From contig CATOST010000036.1 of assembly GCA_951812665.1 (NCBI GenBank), forward strand, positions 124,001-188,000: a stretch of 64,000 nt of DNA, written 5' to 3'. The notes beneath the pieces are model-generated. The model was not told where the DNA came from and made no database searches. It saw nothing but the letters and a program-made list of their open reading frames with translations. Of the stretch, positions 44,266 to 52,788 are shown piece after piece (position 1 is the stretch's first letter; every line of letters begins with the position of its first letter). Origin of the DNA: an uncultured Acidobacteriota bacterium. Lineage in GTDB: Bacteria > Acidobacteriota > UBA6911 > RPQK01 > JAJDTT01. The position numbers and the translations under genes are program-made.

Positions 44266-45533
44266 GTTGGGCGGTCGCCCTGTTGTTGGCGCTCTCTCTT
44301 CTGATTCTCCTCTTGCTCTCGGTGGTTGAGACTGCCGTCATTCGACTCTCCCGCCTGACTCTCAGGATACTCTCGAAGCGGGAGTCGACTCGGGAACCGG
44401 GTCTGGTGGGGACCATTACCTCGGACCGGAGCCGTTTCCTGCTCCCGGTTCGCCTCCTGCTCCTGTGTATTCAGATCACACTGGTCGTTTTCGCAACTGG
44501 ATTCTTCCTTGAGCTCCGGCCGATACAGGGCGCTTGGTGGGCGCTGCCGGTGCTGCTGTCGACCTTGGTGTTGGTGCTGCTGGTGATTCCCATCATGGCG
44601 ACTCGGTATCCGGAACAGGCCCTGCTGCGCCTGGTGCCGGTGCTTTCCAGGTGTTACCCCTTCATGGCATGGATCAGTCGTCCCCTGGCGTCCTTGCTCA
44701 AGCCCTTCGAGCGCACGTCCGCCAACGGTGACGAAACTGGAGGCCAGGAGGAAGAATCGACGGAAGGCGAATTTGAAGCCTACGTGGATGTCGGTGAGGA
44801 GGAGGGGATCATCGAGGGCCGGGAGGGTGACCTCATCCTTTCGGCGCTGGAGTTCGGGAACACTCGGGTCAGGGAGATCATGACTCCCCGGACCCAGGTC
44901 GTGGCGACTTCCCAGAGCACGACCGTCTCCGAGATGCGGGATCTCATCGTCTCCCGGAAGCATTCCCGAATTCCGGTCTATCGAAAGGGCCTGGACGATA
45001 TCGTGGGCGTCGTCTACGTGCGAAATCTGCTCTCCTATCTCAACGCGGAGAGCGGTGACGAACCGGTGACGCTGCTGCTGACGCCGCCGTTGTTCGTTCC
45101 TGAGACCAAGAAGGTGGCGGACCTGTTTCGGGAGATGCAAAGGAGCGCCGAGCACATTGCCATCGTCATCAACGAGTACGGGGCGGTCAGTGGACTGGTG
45201 AGCATCGAGGACCTGATCGAGGAGATCGTGGGCGAGATTCGGGATGAAGACGAGTTGCAGTTGGTGGATCTGGTTTCCGAGGGGGAAGGGAGCTACATCG
45301 TCCGTGGCGCGGCCGAAATCGAAAATCTGGAGAAGGCTTTGGGCCTGAGCCTGGGGAACACCCACTTTACGACGGTCTCGGGCGTCGTCGTCTCCCAGAT
45401 GGGCCGGGTTCCGCATCCGGGCGAGACCACCGACATCAACGGCATCCGAGTCGAGGTTCTCACCGCCGATCAGAGAAGGATCAACACCCTGCGGATCCGC
45501 TTGGCGTTGGCGGGCTGCCAGCCTGGGGCCTGA
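44262..45533 (+). CDS. CNNM/CBS-pair (HlyC/CorC) membrane protein
   Basis: 423 residues; TTG start overlapping the ybeY stop. The N-terminal CNNM transmembrane domain has about four helices (to residue about 150). A CBS pair follows (REIMTPRTQVVAT, SRIPVYRKGLDDIVGVVYVRNLL, HIAIVINEYGAVSGLVSIEDLIEEIVGEI), and the C-terminal transporter-associated domain includes SYIVRGAAEIENLEKALGL. Related proteins export Mg2+/Co2+ or regulate ion transport. The ybeY-corC order is widespread. Confidence 0.9.
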   Translation: MSWAVALLLALSLLILLLLSVVETAVIRLSRLTLRILSKRESTREPGLVGTITSDRSRFLLPVRLLLLCIQITLVVFATGFFLELRPIQGAWWALPVLLSTLVLVLLVIPIMATRYPEQALLRLVPVLSRCYPFMAWISRPLASLLKPFERTSANGDETGGQEEESTEGEFEAYVDVGEEEGIIEGREGDLILSALEFGNTRVREIMTPRTQVVATSQSTTVSEMRDLIVSRKHSRIPVYRKGLDDIVGVVYVRNLLSYLNAESGDEPVTLLLTPPLFVPETKKVADLFREMQRSAEHIAIVINEYGAVSGLVSIEDLIEEIVGEIRDEDELQLVDLVSEGEGSYIVRGAAEIENLEKALGLSLGNTHFTTVSGVVVSQMGRVPHPGETTDINGIRVEVLTADQRRINTLRIRLALAGCQPGA

Positions 45534-45693
45534 CCGGGAGATGCTGATTTCTGACGTGGTCGTGCCTGCGGACTGGATCCAATTCGTCATACACTCAACG
45601 ACCCGTTGAGAAGTTCGGGCCATTGTTCCTTGAATGCCGGGGCAGCTCTTGCCGGCGGTCGGCGTGAAACTGAAGGACCGGTGACAACATCCC

Positions 45694-46776
45694 ATGTCTG
45701 CCTCCGCCGCTGACATCCAATTCATGCGCCGCGCTCTCCAGCTTGCCCGGCGAGGTGCCGGCCGGGTGAGTCCCAACCCCATGGTGGGAGCCGTTGTCGT
45801 GCGGGACGGTCAGATCGTGGGCGAGGGCTATCATCTCTATCAGAAACTCCATCATGCCGAGGTGGTCGCTCTGGAGCAGGCCGGAAGCCGCGCCCGGGGA
45901 GCCACCCTGTACGTCACCCTGGAGCCCTGTGCTCATTGGGGCCGGACCCCTCCCTGCATGGAAAGGGTCGTCGAAGCTGGGATCCGGGAGATCTTCGTGG
46001 CCGTGACGGACCCCTCGCCCCAAGTGGCGGGCAAAGGGGTGCAATACCTTCGTTCCCGCGGAATTCGAATCCATGAGGGACCGTGTCGTGAGCAGGCTCG
46101 CCGGATCAACGAAGCCTTCTTCTTCTTCGTCCAACACCGGAGACCCTTCTGCCTGCTCAAGCTGGCCCTCACGTTGGATGGCCGGATCGCTGCCCCGGGC
46201 GGCGATTCCAAGTGGATCACAGGCGAGAAGGCGAGGCGGCACGTTCACCGCCACCGTTTTCTCTACGACGCCATTCTGGTGGGAATAGAGACCGTCCTGG
46301 CGGACGATCCCTCCCTGGATGTCCGGTGGAGGTTGAGGAAGCGGATCCGGAAGGTGATTCTGGATTCTCAACTACGGACCCCGGTGAACTCCAGGCTCTT
46401 CCAGTCGGGTGATCCGGTTTGGATCTTTCACAGGTGTCCGTGTCCGCCCGACAGTCCCCTCGCAGGCAGGGCCCGCCTGGTACGGGTCCCGCGAGCAGGA
46501 CGGTTTCTCTCCTGGCCGGCGGTGCTGGAGTCTCTGGGCCGGGATTCCATCACCAGTCTCATCATCGAGGGAGGCGGCCGGGTCGCCGGATCGTCCCTGC
46601 AGGCCGGTGTCATCCAGCGGCTCCACTTCTACTATGGGCCCAAGATTCTCGGCAGCAGGGGCGTCCCGGGAGTCGCAGAACTCAAGGTCAGCCGCCTCGC
46701 CGATGCGCTCACCGTGTCCGGTCTCAAGGTCAAGAGACTGGGTCAGGATTTGTTCATGGAAGGAAATATGGGGTAG
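45694..46776 (+). CDS. ribD: Bifunctional riboflavin biosynthesis deaminase/reductase
   Basis: 360 residues. The N-terminal deaminase (about 1-145) has the zinc site HHAEVVAL and LEPCAHWGRTPPC. The C-terminal reductase (about 150-360) shows KLALTLDGRIAAPGGDSKWITG, the GGGRVAGSSL NADPH loop and a final GSRGVPG-type strand. It converts the GTP cyclohydrolase II product to 5-amino-6-ribitylamino-uracil phosphate. The TAG stop is part of a 4-bp target duplication, and the MITE starts at the very next base, so any downstream rib genes have been separated from it. Confidence 0.94.
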   Translation: MSASAADIQFMRRALQLARRGAGRVSPNPMVGAVVVRDGQIVGEGYHLYQKLHHAEVVALEQAGSRARGATLYVTLEPCAHWGRTPPCMERVVEAGIREIFVAVTDPSPQVAGKGVQYLRSRGIRIHEGPCREQARRINEAFFFFVQHRRPFCLLKLALTLDGRIAAPGGDSKWITGEKARRHVHRHRFLYDAILVGIETVLADDPSLDVRWRLRKRIRKVILDSQLRTPVNSRLFQSGDPVWIFHRCPCPPDSPLAGRARLVRVPRAGRFLSWPAVLESLGRDSITSLIIEGGGRVAGSSLQAGVIQRLHFYYGPKILGSRGVPGVAELKVSRLADALTVSGLKVKRLGQDLFMEGNMG

Positions 46777-47016
46777 CCCGCATTTCTCACCAGGGGGCGT
46801 GACGATCGCGGAGGATTTTCGTCTCCAGCGCGTGCTCGCGACCGCAAGCGTAGTGGTGACTACGTTTGCGGAAGCATGTGCGCGCTGGGGGCGAAAAGAC
46901 CCGCGAGCGCGCGCCCAGCGCAGTCTGTTTCTGGCAAAGTTTGTCAATAATTTCGCAAATGTCCATCGGTAAGGCCTTTTTCATCATACAAAAAGCGGCC
47001 TGGTGAGAAATGCGGG
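46777..47016. mobile_element. 240-bp MITE-like element with perfect 18-bp terminal inverted repeats
   Basis: The left end CCCGCATTTCTCACCAGG (46777-46794) is the exact reverse complement of the right end (46999-47016). Both sides carry the direct repeat GTAG (46773-46776 and 47017-47020). The interior has no transposase but folds strongly: a 13-bp stem 46842-46854/46859-46871 with one G-T pair, and GCGCTGGG/CCCAGCGC at 46882-46889/46914-46921. Terminal CC and a 4-bp duplication suit an IS1380-type transposase acting in trans; that family link is inferred. Confidence 0.88.
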
Positions 47017-47055
47017 GTAGGTGCCTGGGCCAGGTGCCGGACCCGCCGCCGCAAG

Positions 47056-47652
47056 TCAGCGCCGGGCCCCTCTGGAAAAGAGGCGCCGTTCCAGGTCGGT
47101 CAGGTTGTACTGTTGCTCCAGCTGGACCAGGAGCGGCCGGAGTTTCTCGATTTGGTCCAGGTTCGACTGAACCTGGTCGATCAAGGGCTCCGGCGCAAAT
47201 GACAACCGAACCAGCCTCCCTGCATCCCGGGCTCCCCGGAGAGCCGTGTAGTGGCCGAATGCTCGGATGGCCGGATAGAAGAAGAAGATGTTGGGTCCTG
47301 GAATGGGAGTGAGGATGCTGCCCAGACCGGCGAGGACCACGTCCACCTTGAGCCAGGCGGAGTGCTTCAGGCGCTGCCGGACGAAGAAACGGTGCAGCAG
47401 TTTTCTTGCTGCCTCGCTGTCCATGCGGGTCGAGTGGCGCACCTTCAGTTCGGGAACCTGGCGGAGAGCCGAACAGAGCCTCTCATTGTAGTCGAAGCGC
47501 TCTTCCAATCGCCGGTAAGTCGTCCGGATCCGATCTTGCAGCCGGGACCACCGCGTGGTTGGATTCCGCCGTTGCGCTATGGCCGTCTTCGGCAATGGCT
47601 GCAGCACGGGCAGCGCATCGCCCCGCCGCGATTCGAACAGCAGTAGATTCAT
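47056..47652 (-). CDS. Protein resembling the mitochondrial K+-H+ exchange-related family
   Basis: 198 residues. A basic N-terminal half (QDRIRTTYRRLEERFDYNERL) is followed by FFVRQRLKHSAWLKVDVVLAGLGSILTPIPGPNIFFFYPAIRAFGHYTALRGARDAG, a hydrophobic hairpin with the pattern PGPN-FF-YP. This resembles the bacterial members of the Mit_KHE1 family as I remember it; I cannot check by search. A C-terminal coiled-coil-like segment follows (IEKLRPLLVQLEQQYNLTDLERRLF). It overlaps thiE by 4 bp upstream, so the two are cotranscribed. Function unknown. Confidence 0.5.
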   Translation of the reverse strand: MNLLLFESRRGDALPVLQPLPKTAIAQRRNPTTRWSRLQDRIRTTYRRLEERFDYNERLCSALRQVPELKVRHSTRMDSEAARKLLHRFFVRQRLKHSAWLKVDVVLAGLGSILTPIPGPNIFFFYPAIRAFGHYTALRGARDAGRLVRLSFAPEPLIDQVQSNLDQIEKLRPLLVQLEQQYNLTDLERRLFSRGARR

Positions 47653-48293
47653 GTCGCCCTAACCCGTATCCCAAACCGTTCCACGTAGGCTCGAATCTGG
47701 CGCTCCGGGCTCTGGGCTCCCGCAACATCGGAGATCACCGCCACCGAGTGCGCTCCTGACTGCCACACACCGGGGGCCTCTTCCACCGAGATTCCACCGA
47801 TGGCGACCAAGGGGAGATCGGTGTTGCCGGAGGCTTTGCGCAGCAGTTCCAGACCCAGCACAGGGGCCGCGTCCTCCTTGGTCCCGGTTGGGAAAATGGG
47901 GCCCAGCGCAAGGTAGTCGACAGGCTCCTCGAGTCCCCTCCTGAACTGTTCCCAATTGTGGGTGGAGAGTCCGATGACCGCTTCCTCTCCCAGGAGTCGC
48001 CGGGCAGCCGCCGGCGGAAGATCGTCCTGGCCCAGATGGACACCATCGGCTGCGGCCGCCAGAGCCAGATCCACTCGATCGTTGACCACGAAGCAGGCTC
48101 CCGCCTCTCGGCACAGGAGCCGAATTTTCAGGAGTTGCCGGTAGAGACGGCCGTCCGGAAGCGTCTTGTCGCGGACCTGAAAGAATCGGATCCCGCACCG
48201 GATCAGGCAGTTGGAGAAGTTCACATGATCCCAGCCCTGCGAGTTGGGGCAATGAGTGATGGGGTAGAGGGGACCGGGCAAGGGCTTGGGCAT
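47649..48293 (-). CDS. thiE: Thiamine phosphate synthase
   Basis: 214 residues, TIM barrel. YPITHCPNSQGWD, FQVRDKTLPDGRLY (phosphate contacts), FVVNDRVDLALAAAADGVHLGQDDLPP, VIGLSTHN, YLALGPIFPTGTKEDAAPVLGLE and VAIGGIS are all in family order. It joins HMP-pyrophosphate and thiazole phosphate. It lies 6 bp after the NSS transporter gene and overlaps the next gene, forming an operon-like run from accB. Confidence 0.92.
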   Translation of the reverse strand: MPKPLPGPLYPITHCPNSQGWDHVNFSNCLIRCGIRFFQVRDKTLPDGRLYRQLLKIRLLCREAGACFVVNDRVDLALAAAADGVHLGQDDLPPAAARRLLGEEAVIGLSTHNWEQFRRGLEEPVDYLALGPIFPTGTKEDAAPVLGLELLRKASGNTDLPLVAIGGISVEEAPGVWQSGAHSVAVISDVAGAQSPERQIRAYVERFGIRVRAT

Positions 48294-48299
48294 CGATCC

Positions 48300-49646
48300 T
48301 CATCCCCTGAGGAGCTGAAAGAGGATCGTGAGGATGGCCAGGGGGCAGACGAATCGGATCAGGAAACCCCAGACCGTTCCCAGGCGGAAAGTCCCGCGGC
48401 CCCGCTCCAGCTCCTCCACGGCGTTCCCGATGCCCCACTTCCAGCCCACGAACAGGCTTACCAGTAGAGCGCCCACGACCAACGCCATCCCTCCAAAATA
48501 CTGGTTCGCGAAATCGAGGGTTCCGGAAAAGAACGGAACGGCGCCGTTTCCCAACGCACTGGGGATTCCCAGGAGGAAGATCACGCTGCCGGCTCCGATT
48601 GCCGCTCGGCGGCGGCTCCACCCGAACTCGTCGATGGTGTATGCCACGACCACCTCCAACATGGAGATGGCGGACGTGAGGGCGGCGATGCCCAGCAAGA
48701 TGAAAAAGGCGGCTCCGAAAAAATTCCCCAGGGGGATGGCATTGAAGATGTTGGGCAGCACCACGAAGATCAGCCCCGGTCCCACGTCGGGTGACAGCCC
48801 CGGCACGGAAAAGAGTGCCGGGAAAATGGCCAAGCCGGCCAGGAACGCGATGAAAAAGTCAAAGAAACTCACGTACAGAGCACTGGAAACAAGGTCCTGC
48901 TTCGGGGAGAGGTAGCTTCCGTAGGTGATGATCGCCCCCATTCCCAGGCTCAGCGAGAAGAAGGCCTGACTCACCGCTTTCAGGATCACCACGGCATCCA
49001 GCTTTCCGAAGTCGGGCTTGAGATAGAAGCGGAGGCCTTCGGAGGCTCCCGGAAGCGTCAATGAACGGACCACCAGCAGGAGCAGCAGACCGAACAGCAC
49101 GGGCATGAGGATCTTGGCGGCCCTTTCGATCCCACCCTGGATGCCCCCCATGACAATCCGGATGGTGATGAGCATGAACAGAAGGTGGCAGCTGAGGACC
49201 GCCACCGGGTCCTGGATGAAACTGTTGAAGGTCGCGCTGATGGCCTCCGGTGTGGCGCCGTGGAAGGAGCCGCTGACTGCGACCCAGATGTATTTCAGCG
49301 TCCAGCCCGCGACCACGCTGTAATAACTCAGGATGATCAAGCCGGTGAGGACGCCGAGACCTCCGGCCAGTCCCCAGCCGCTTCCGGGAGCCAGGCTGCG
49401 GTAGGCCCCGACCGGATTTCGCTGGGTCTTCCGGCCCAGCGCCAGCTCGGCCAGCATGACCGGGACACCGATCAGAAAGGTGGCGATCACGTAGACAAGA
49501 ACGAAGGCGCCTCCTCCGTTCTGTCCCGCCTCGGTGGGGAACCGCCAGATATTGCCGAGCCCGATGGCGGAACCGACAACAGCCAGGACGAATCCGAGTC
49601 CGGATCCCCAGTAGCCTCTCTGGTTGGTCTTGGCGGGTGCGCTCAT
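48300..49646 (-). CDS. Sodium-dependent neurotransmitter-symporter (NSS/SNF) family transporter
   Basis: 448 residues from the ATG at 49646; the longer frame runs antisense-like through accC and is rejected. NSS signature WGSGLGFVLAVVGSAIGLGNIWRFPTEAGQNGGGAFVLVYV in TM1, GVPVMLAELALGRKTQ, LSLGMGAIITYGSYL with sodium-site Ser and Gly, and about 11-12 helices. Probably sodium-coupled uptake of an amino acid; the substrate is unknown. It starts within the accC stop (ATGA overlap), which is an unusual partner for an acetyl-CoA carboxylase operon. Confidence 0.92.
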   Translation of the reverse strand: MSAPAKTNQRGYWGSGLGFVLAVVGSAIGLGNIWRFPTEAGQNGGGAFVLVYVIATFLIGVPVMLAELALGRKTQRNPVGAYRSLAPGSGWGLAGGLGVLTGLIILSYYSVVAGWTLKYIWVAVSGSFHGATPEAISATFNSFIQDPVAVLSCHLLFMLITIRIVMGGIQGGIERAAKILMPVLFGLLLLLVVRSLTLPGASEGLRFYLKPDFGKLDAVVILKAVSQAFFSLSLGMGAIITYGSYLSPKQDLVSSALYVSFFDFFIAFLAGLAIFPALFSVPGLSPDVGPGLIFVVLPNIFNAIPLGNFFGAAFFILLGIAALTSAISMLEVVVAYTIDEFGWSRRRAAIGAGSVIFLLGIPSALGNGAVPFFSGTLDFANQYFGGMALVVGALLVSLFVGWKWGIGNAVEELERGRGTFRLGTVWGFLIRFVCPLAILTILFQLLRG

Positions 49647-50989
49647 GCCTTCTTTCCCATGAATTCGTCGAGGAACGAGGTCCCATAGGTCCCACTCAGG
49701 AAGTTGGGATGGCGGATCACCCTCCTGTGAAAGGGCAGGGTGGTCTCGATCCCCTCCACGATGAAGGTGTCCAAGGCCCGGTTCAGCCGAGAAATGGCCT
49801 CCGCCCGGTCGCTGCCGTGGGCGATGAGTTTGGCGATAAGGGAATCGTAGTGGGGGGAAATGACGCAATCCGTATAGGCCGCGGAATCGACGCGGATCCC
49901 TGGTCCTCCCGGAGCATGGTAAGCGTGGATTCGGCCGGGGGAGGGAGTGAAGGTCTCGGAAGATTCGGCGTTGAGCCGGCATTCGATGCTGCTTCCTCGA
50001 AAGACCACGTCGTCCTGGGAAAAGTCCAGAGGAAGGCCTGCCGCGATCAGAATCTGCTGCTTCACGATGTCGATTCCCGTGATCATCTCGGTCACCGGAT
50101 GCTCGACCTGGATCCTGGTGTTCATCTCGATGAAGTAGTGGTTCCCGTGCCGGTCGAACAGAAACTCCACCGTCCCCGCGTTCTGATAGCCGATCTCCTT
50201 CATGGCGTGCACCACTTGGCTTCCCAACTCCATTCGCCGGTCGGGGCCGAGAAACGGGCTGGGAGACTCCTCCACCAGTTTCTGATGCCGCCGCTGAATG
50301 GAGCAGTCACGCTCGCCCAAGTGGACGACGTTCCCCTGATCGTCGGCCAGGATCTGAAACTCGATATGGCGCGGGTTCTCAAGGTACCGCTCCAGATAGA
50401 CTTGGGAGTTGCCGAATGCGCTTTCCGCCTCGGACTGGACCAGTGCCAAAGAGTCAAGAAAATCTTGTTCCCGGCGAATGATGCGCATCCCCTTCCCGCC
50501 GCCTCCGGCCGCCGCCTTGATGATGAGAGGGAATCCGACCTGCCGTGCCAACGCCGAGGGATCCGGGCTCTCCCGGTCGATGGCTCCGGTTCCGGGAATG
50601 GTGGGCATTCCCAGGGCCTTGATCGTCTCCCGTGCCCGGGACTTGTCTCCCATGAGACTGATGGCGGACGCGGGGGGCCCGATGAACCGGATACCACAGT
50701 TTTCGCAGACCTCCGCGAAGTGGGAACTCTCGGCCAGGTAGCCGTAACCGGGGTGGATGGCGTCCACGTTGGTGATCTCGGCCGCGCTGATGATGCTGGG
50801 GATGTTCAGATAGCTGTCGTAGCTTCGGGCCGGGCCGATGCAGACGGCCTCGTCGGAAAAGCGGACGTGGAGCAGGTCCCGATCGGCCTCGGAGTAGACT
50901 GCGACCGTGCGAATGCCCAATTCCTTGCAGGCGGCGACGACACGTAGCGCTATCTCACCCCGGTTGGCGATGAGGACCTTTCTGAACAT
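49643..50989 (-). CDS. accC: Acetyl-CoA carboxylase, biotin carboxylase subunit
   Basis: 448 residues. FRKVLIANRGEIALRVVAACKELGI, YGYLAESSHFAEVCE, the ATP-grasp AAAGGGGKGMRIIR, FQILADDQGNVVHLGERDCSIQRRHQKLVEE and IEMNTRIQVEHPVTEMITGIDIVKQQ are diagnostic. It carboxylates biotin on AccB, encoded 5 bp upstream, in malonyl-CoA synthesis. Confidence 0.96.
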   Translation of the reverse strand: MFRKVLIANRGEIALRVVAACKELGIRTVAVYSEADRDLLHVRFSDEAVCIGPARSYDSYLNIPSIISAAEITNVDAIHPGYGYLAESSHFAEVCENCGIRFIGPPASAISLMGDKSRARETIKALGMPTIPGTGAIDRESPDPSALARQVGFPLIIKAAAGGGGKGMRIIRREQDFLDSLALVQSEAESAFGNSQVYLERYLENPRHIEFQILADDQGNVVHLGERDCSIQRRHQKLVEESPSPFLGPDRRMELGSQVVHAMKEIGYQNAGTVEFLFDRHGNHYFIEMNTRIQVEHPVTEMITGIDIVKQQILIAAGLPLDFSQDDVVFRGSSIECRLNAESSETFTPSPGRIHAYHAPGGPGIRVDSAAYTDCVISPHYDSLIAKLIAHGSDRAEAISRLNRALDTFIVEGIETTLPFHRRVIRHPNFLSGTYGTSFLDEFMGKKA

Positions 50990-50994
50990 ATCTA

Positions 50995-51432
50995 TCAGGT
51001 GCGGATCTCGAACAGGGGCTCACCGTATTCGACGGGTTGGCCGTTTTCAACCAGGATGCGAACGATTTGGCCATCCACGTCGCTCTCGATCTGGTTGAAG
51101 ATCTTCATGGCCTCGATGATGCAGAGAGTGTCCCCTTCGCGGATGGTGGATCCGACTTGGACGAAGGTGTCTGCATCGGGTTTAGGTGAAGAGTAGTAGG
51201 TCCCCACCATGGGCGCGGTGAAGACGTGAAGGTTCTCCGGCGCGGGTAGGGGCTCCACCGGGACCGTTTCTACGGCAGGGGCCTCCTGCACCGTCGGAGC
51301 TGCGGGTTCAGGCGGCGAGGCGACACCGCCGCGATGGATCCGGAGCCGGACTCCGTCCCGTTCCAACTCGAACTCCGCCACCTCGAACTCGTCGATGAGT
51401 TTGAGTAAAGATCGGATCTCCCTGGTGTTCAT
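50995..51432 (-). CDS. accB: Acetyl-CoA carboxylase biotin carboxyl carrier protein
   Basis: 145 residues: N-terminal REIRSLLKLIDEFEVAEFELERDG, a Pro/Ala/Val linker, and the C-terminal biotinyl domain with TYYSSPKPDADTFVQVGSTIREGD and the biotin Lys in IIEAMKIFNQIESD. Translated directly before accC. Confidence 0.96.
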   Translation of the reverse strand: MNTREIRSLLKLIDEFEVAEFELERDGVRLRIHRGGVASPPEPAAPTVQEAPAVETVPVEPLPAPENLHVFTAPMVGTYYSSPKPDADTFVQVGSTIREGDTLCIIEAMKIFNQIESDVDGQIVRILVENGQPVEYGEPLFEIRT

Positions 51433-51549
51433 GGTTCTTTCCGCACCGGCGTCTCCCCGCGCGGTGTAAGTTTAGTCTCCACGGCCCCACGGGAACAAGT
51501 CGGAGCAGTCGTGACTCTGGCGGCGGGAGAACTCCCTCATGTTCACTCA

Positions 51550-52620
51550 TCACCGGGCCGGATCGGAAAGCAGCCGATTGCCGGTGTCGGTCACGACCAC
51601 CACATCCTCGATCCGGACGCCCATCCGTTCCCGAAGATAGATCCCCGGTTCCACGGTGAAAACCATTCCGGCCTCGAGGGGCCGCGTCCGACTGGGGGAG
51701 ATCCGGGGCAGTTCGTGGATTTCCAGACCCAGTCCGTGGCCGACGCTGTGTTGAAAGTGGTCACCATGTCCGTAGCGCTCGATCACGCCGCGAGCCGCCC
51801 GGTCCACGTCGGAGGAGAGGACGCCGGGACGGATCGAATCCAGCGCCGCGTGCTGAGCTTCCGAGACCATGTCGAAGATCTCCGGCTTCTTGACCTCGCG
51901 AGAAAGATGGACTCGGGTGAGATCGCTCAGATACCCTCCGGAGCGGATCCCGAAATCGATCAAGAGGATTTCCTGCGCTCCCCAGATCCGGCCGGTAGCC
52001 ACGCCGTGGGGCAGGGAGGATCGGGGTCCGCTGGCCACGATGGTGTCGAAGGCGACGCCTTCACCCCCGGCCTTGCGCATCTCCATTTCCAGGATGCCTG
52101 CCATCCGGACCTCGGTCATGCCGGGGGAGATCTGGTCGAGAAAGCCGGCATATGCGCTCTGTGCCAGCTCGAAGGCACGGATCAGCGCCTCGATTTCGCT
52201 GGGTTCCTTGATGATTCGCAGGGATTCGATCAGGTCGTGTTCGGGTACCCACTCGACGGCTGCGGACCAGTTCTGGATTCGCAGCCAGAGATCGCAACTC
52301 ACACGAGTCGCCTCCAGCCCCAGTCGTTTCCGAGGGCTCTTGCCGGGAAAGCGGTGGTTCAACAGCTCTTCCAAGGCCTGCTCGAATGAACTCCGAATCA
52401 ACTGCGGAGTGCAGTTCACGGCCGTGGCCCGGGCTTGTTCCAGATAGCGGGAGTCCACCAGGAGAATGGTTTCGTCTCCCAGGCAGCAGGCCAATCCCGC
52501 CGAGCCGGTGAAGTTGAAGAGGTAGGTCAGATTGGGTCCATGCTGGACCAGAAATCCGTCCAGGCCCCGGTCCTCCAGCTCGGTCAGAAAGCGACCATAG
52601 CGGCCCCGAAAGTCGTGCAT
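51550..52620 (-). CDS. Xaa-Pro aminopeptidase/creatinase-fold metallopeptidase (M24)
   Basis: 356 residues. Creatinase-like N-terminal domain (LEDRGLDGFLVQHGPNLTYLFNFTGSAG), then the pita-bread catalytic domain with all five metal ligands visible: IDFG, GGYLSDLTR, HSVGHGLGLEIHE, TVEPGIYL and RIEDVVVV. It removes N-terminal residues before proline or acts as a proline dipeptidase. It lies just upstream of accB (117 bp), a position where many bacteria have pepP-efp-accB-accC; efp is missing here. Confidence 0.9.
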   Translation of the reverse strand: MHDFRGRYGRFLTELEDRGLDGFLVQHGPNLTYLFNFTGSAGLACCLGDETILLVDSRYLEQARATAVNCTPQLIRSSFEQALEELLNHRFPGKSPRKRLGLEATRVSCDLWLRIQNWSAAVEWVPEHDLIESLRIIKEPSEIEALIRAFELAQSAYAGFLDQISPGMTEVRMAGILEMEMRKAGGEGVAFDTIVASGPRSSLPHGVATGRIWGAQEILLIDFGIRSGGYLSDLTRVHLSREVKKPEIFDMVSEAQHAALDSIRPGVLSSDVDRAARGVIERYGHGDHFQHSVGHGLGLEIHELPRISPSRTRPLEAGMVFTVEPGIYLRERMGVRIEDVVVVTDTGNRLLSDPAR

Positions 52621-52788
52621 CCCCGGACTTTAACAGCCCGTGGCAAAAGTCGTCACGGCATTCGACCGGGTCTGCAGCGTGCGCGGACTGGGTTGCGCCT
52701 CGGTCAAATAGGGAGGAATATGCTCCCTCATCGCGCCTTGTCCGGCGGGCGCAGCCCCGGTCCTACGCGGGACATTCCCCACGGACTG

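Noticed and set aside
46409..46972. 187-codon frame spanning the ribD end and the MITE
   Set aside because: Out of frame with ribD and crosses an insertion boundary.
49637..50947. 436-codon plus-strand open frame over accC
   Set aside because: Shadow of accC in GC-rich DNA; no domain features.
52621..52788. CAGCCCGTGGC sequence after the Xaa-Pro peptidase start, also at about 37857 after rpmF
   Set aside because: Similarity between the two places covers only about 11-20 bp and could be chance; no stem or third copy found.
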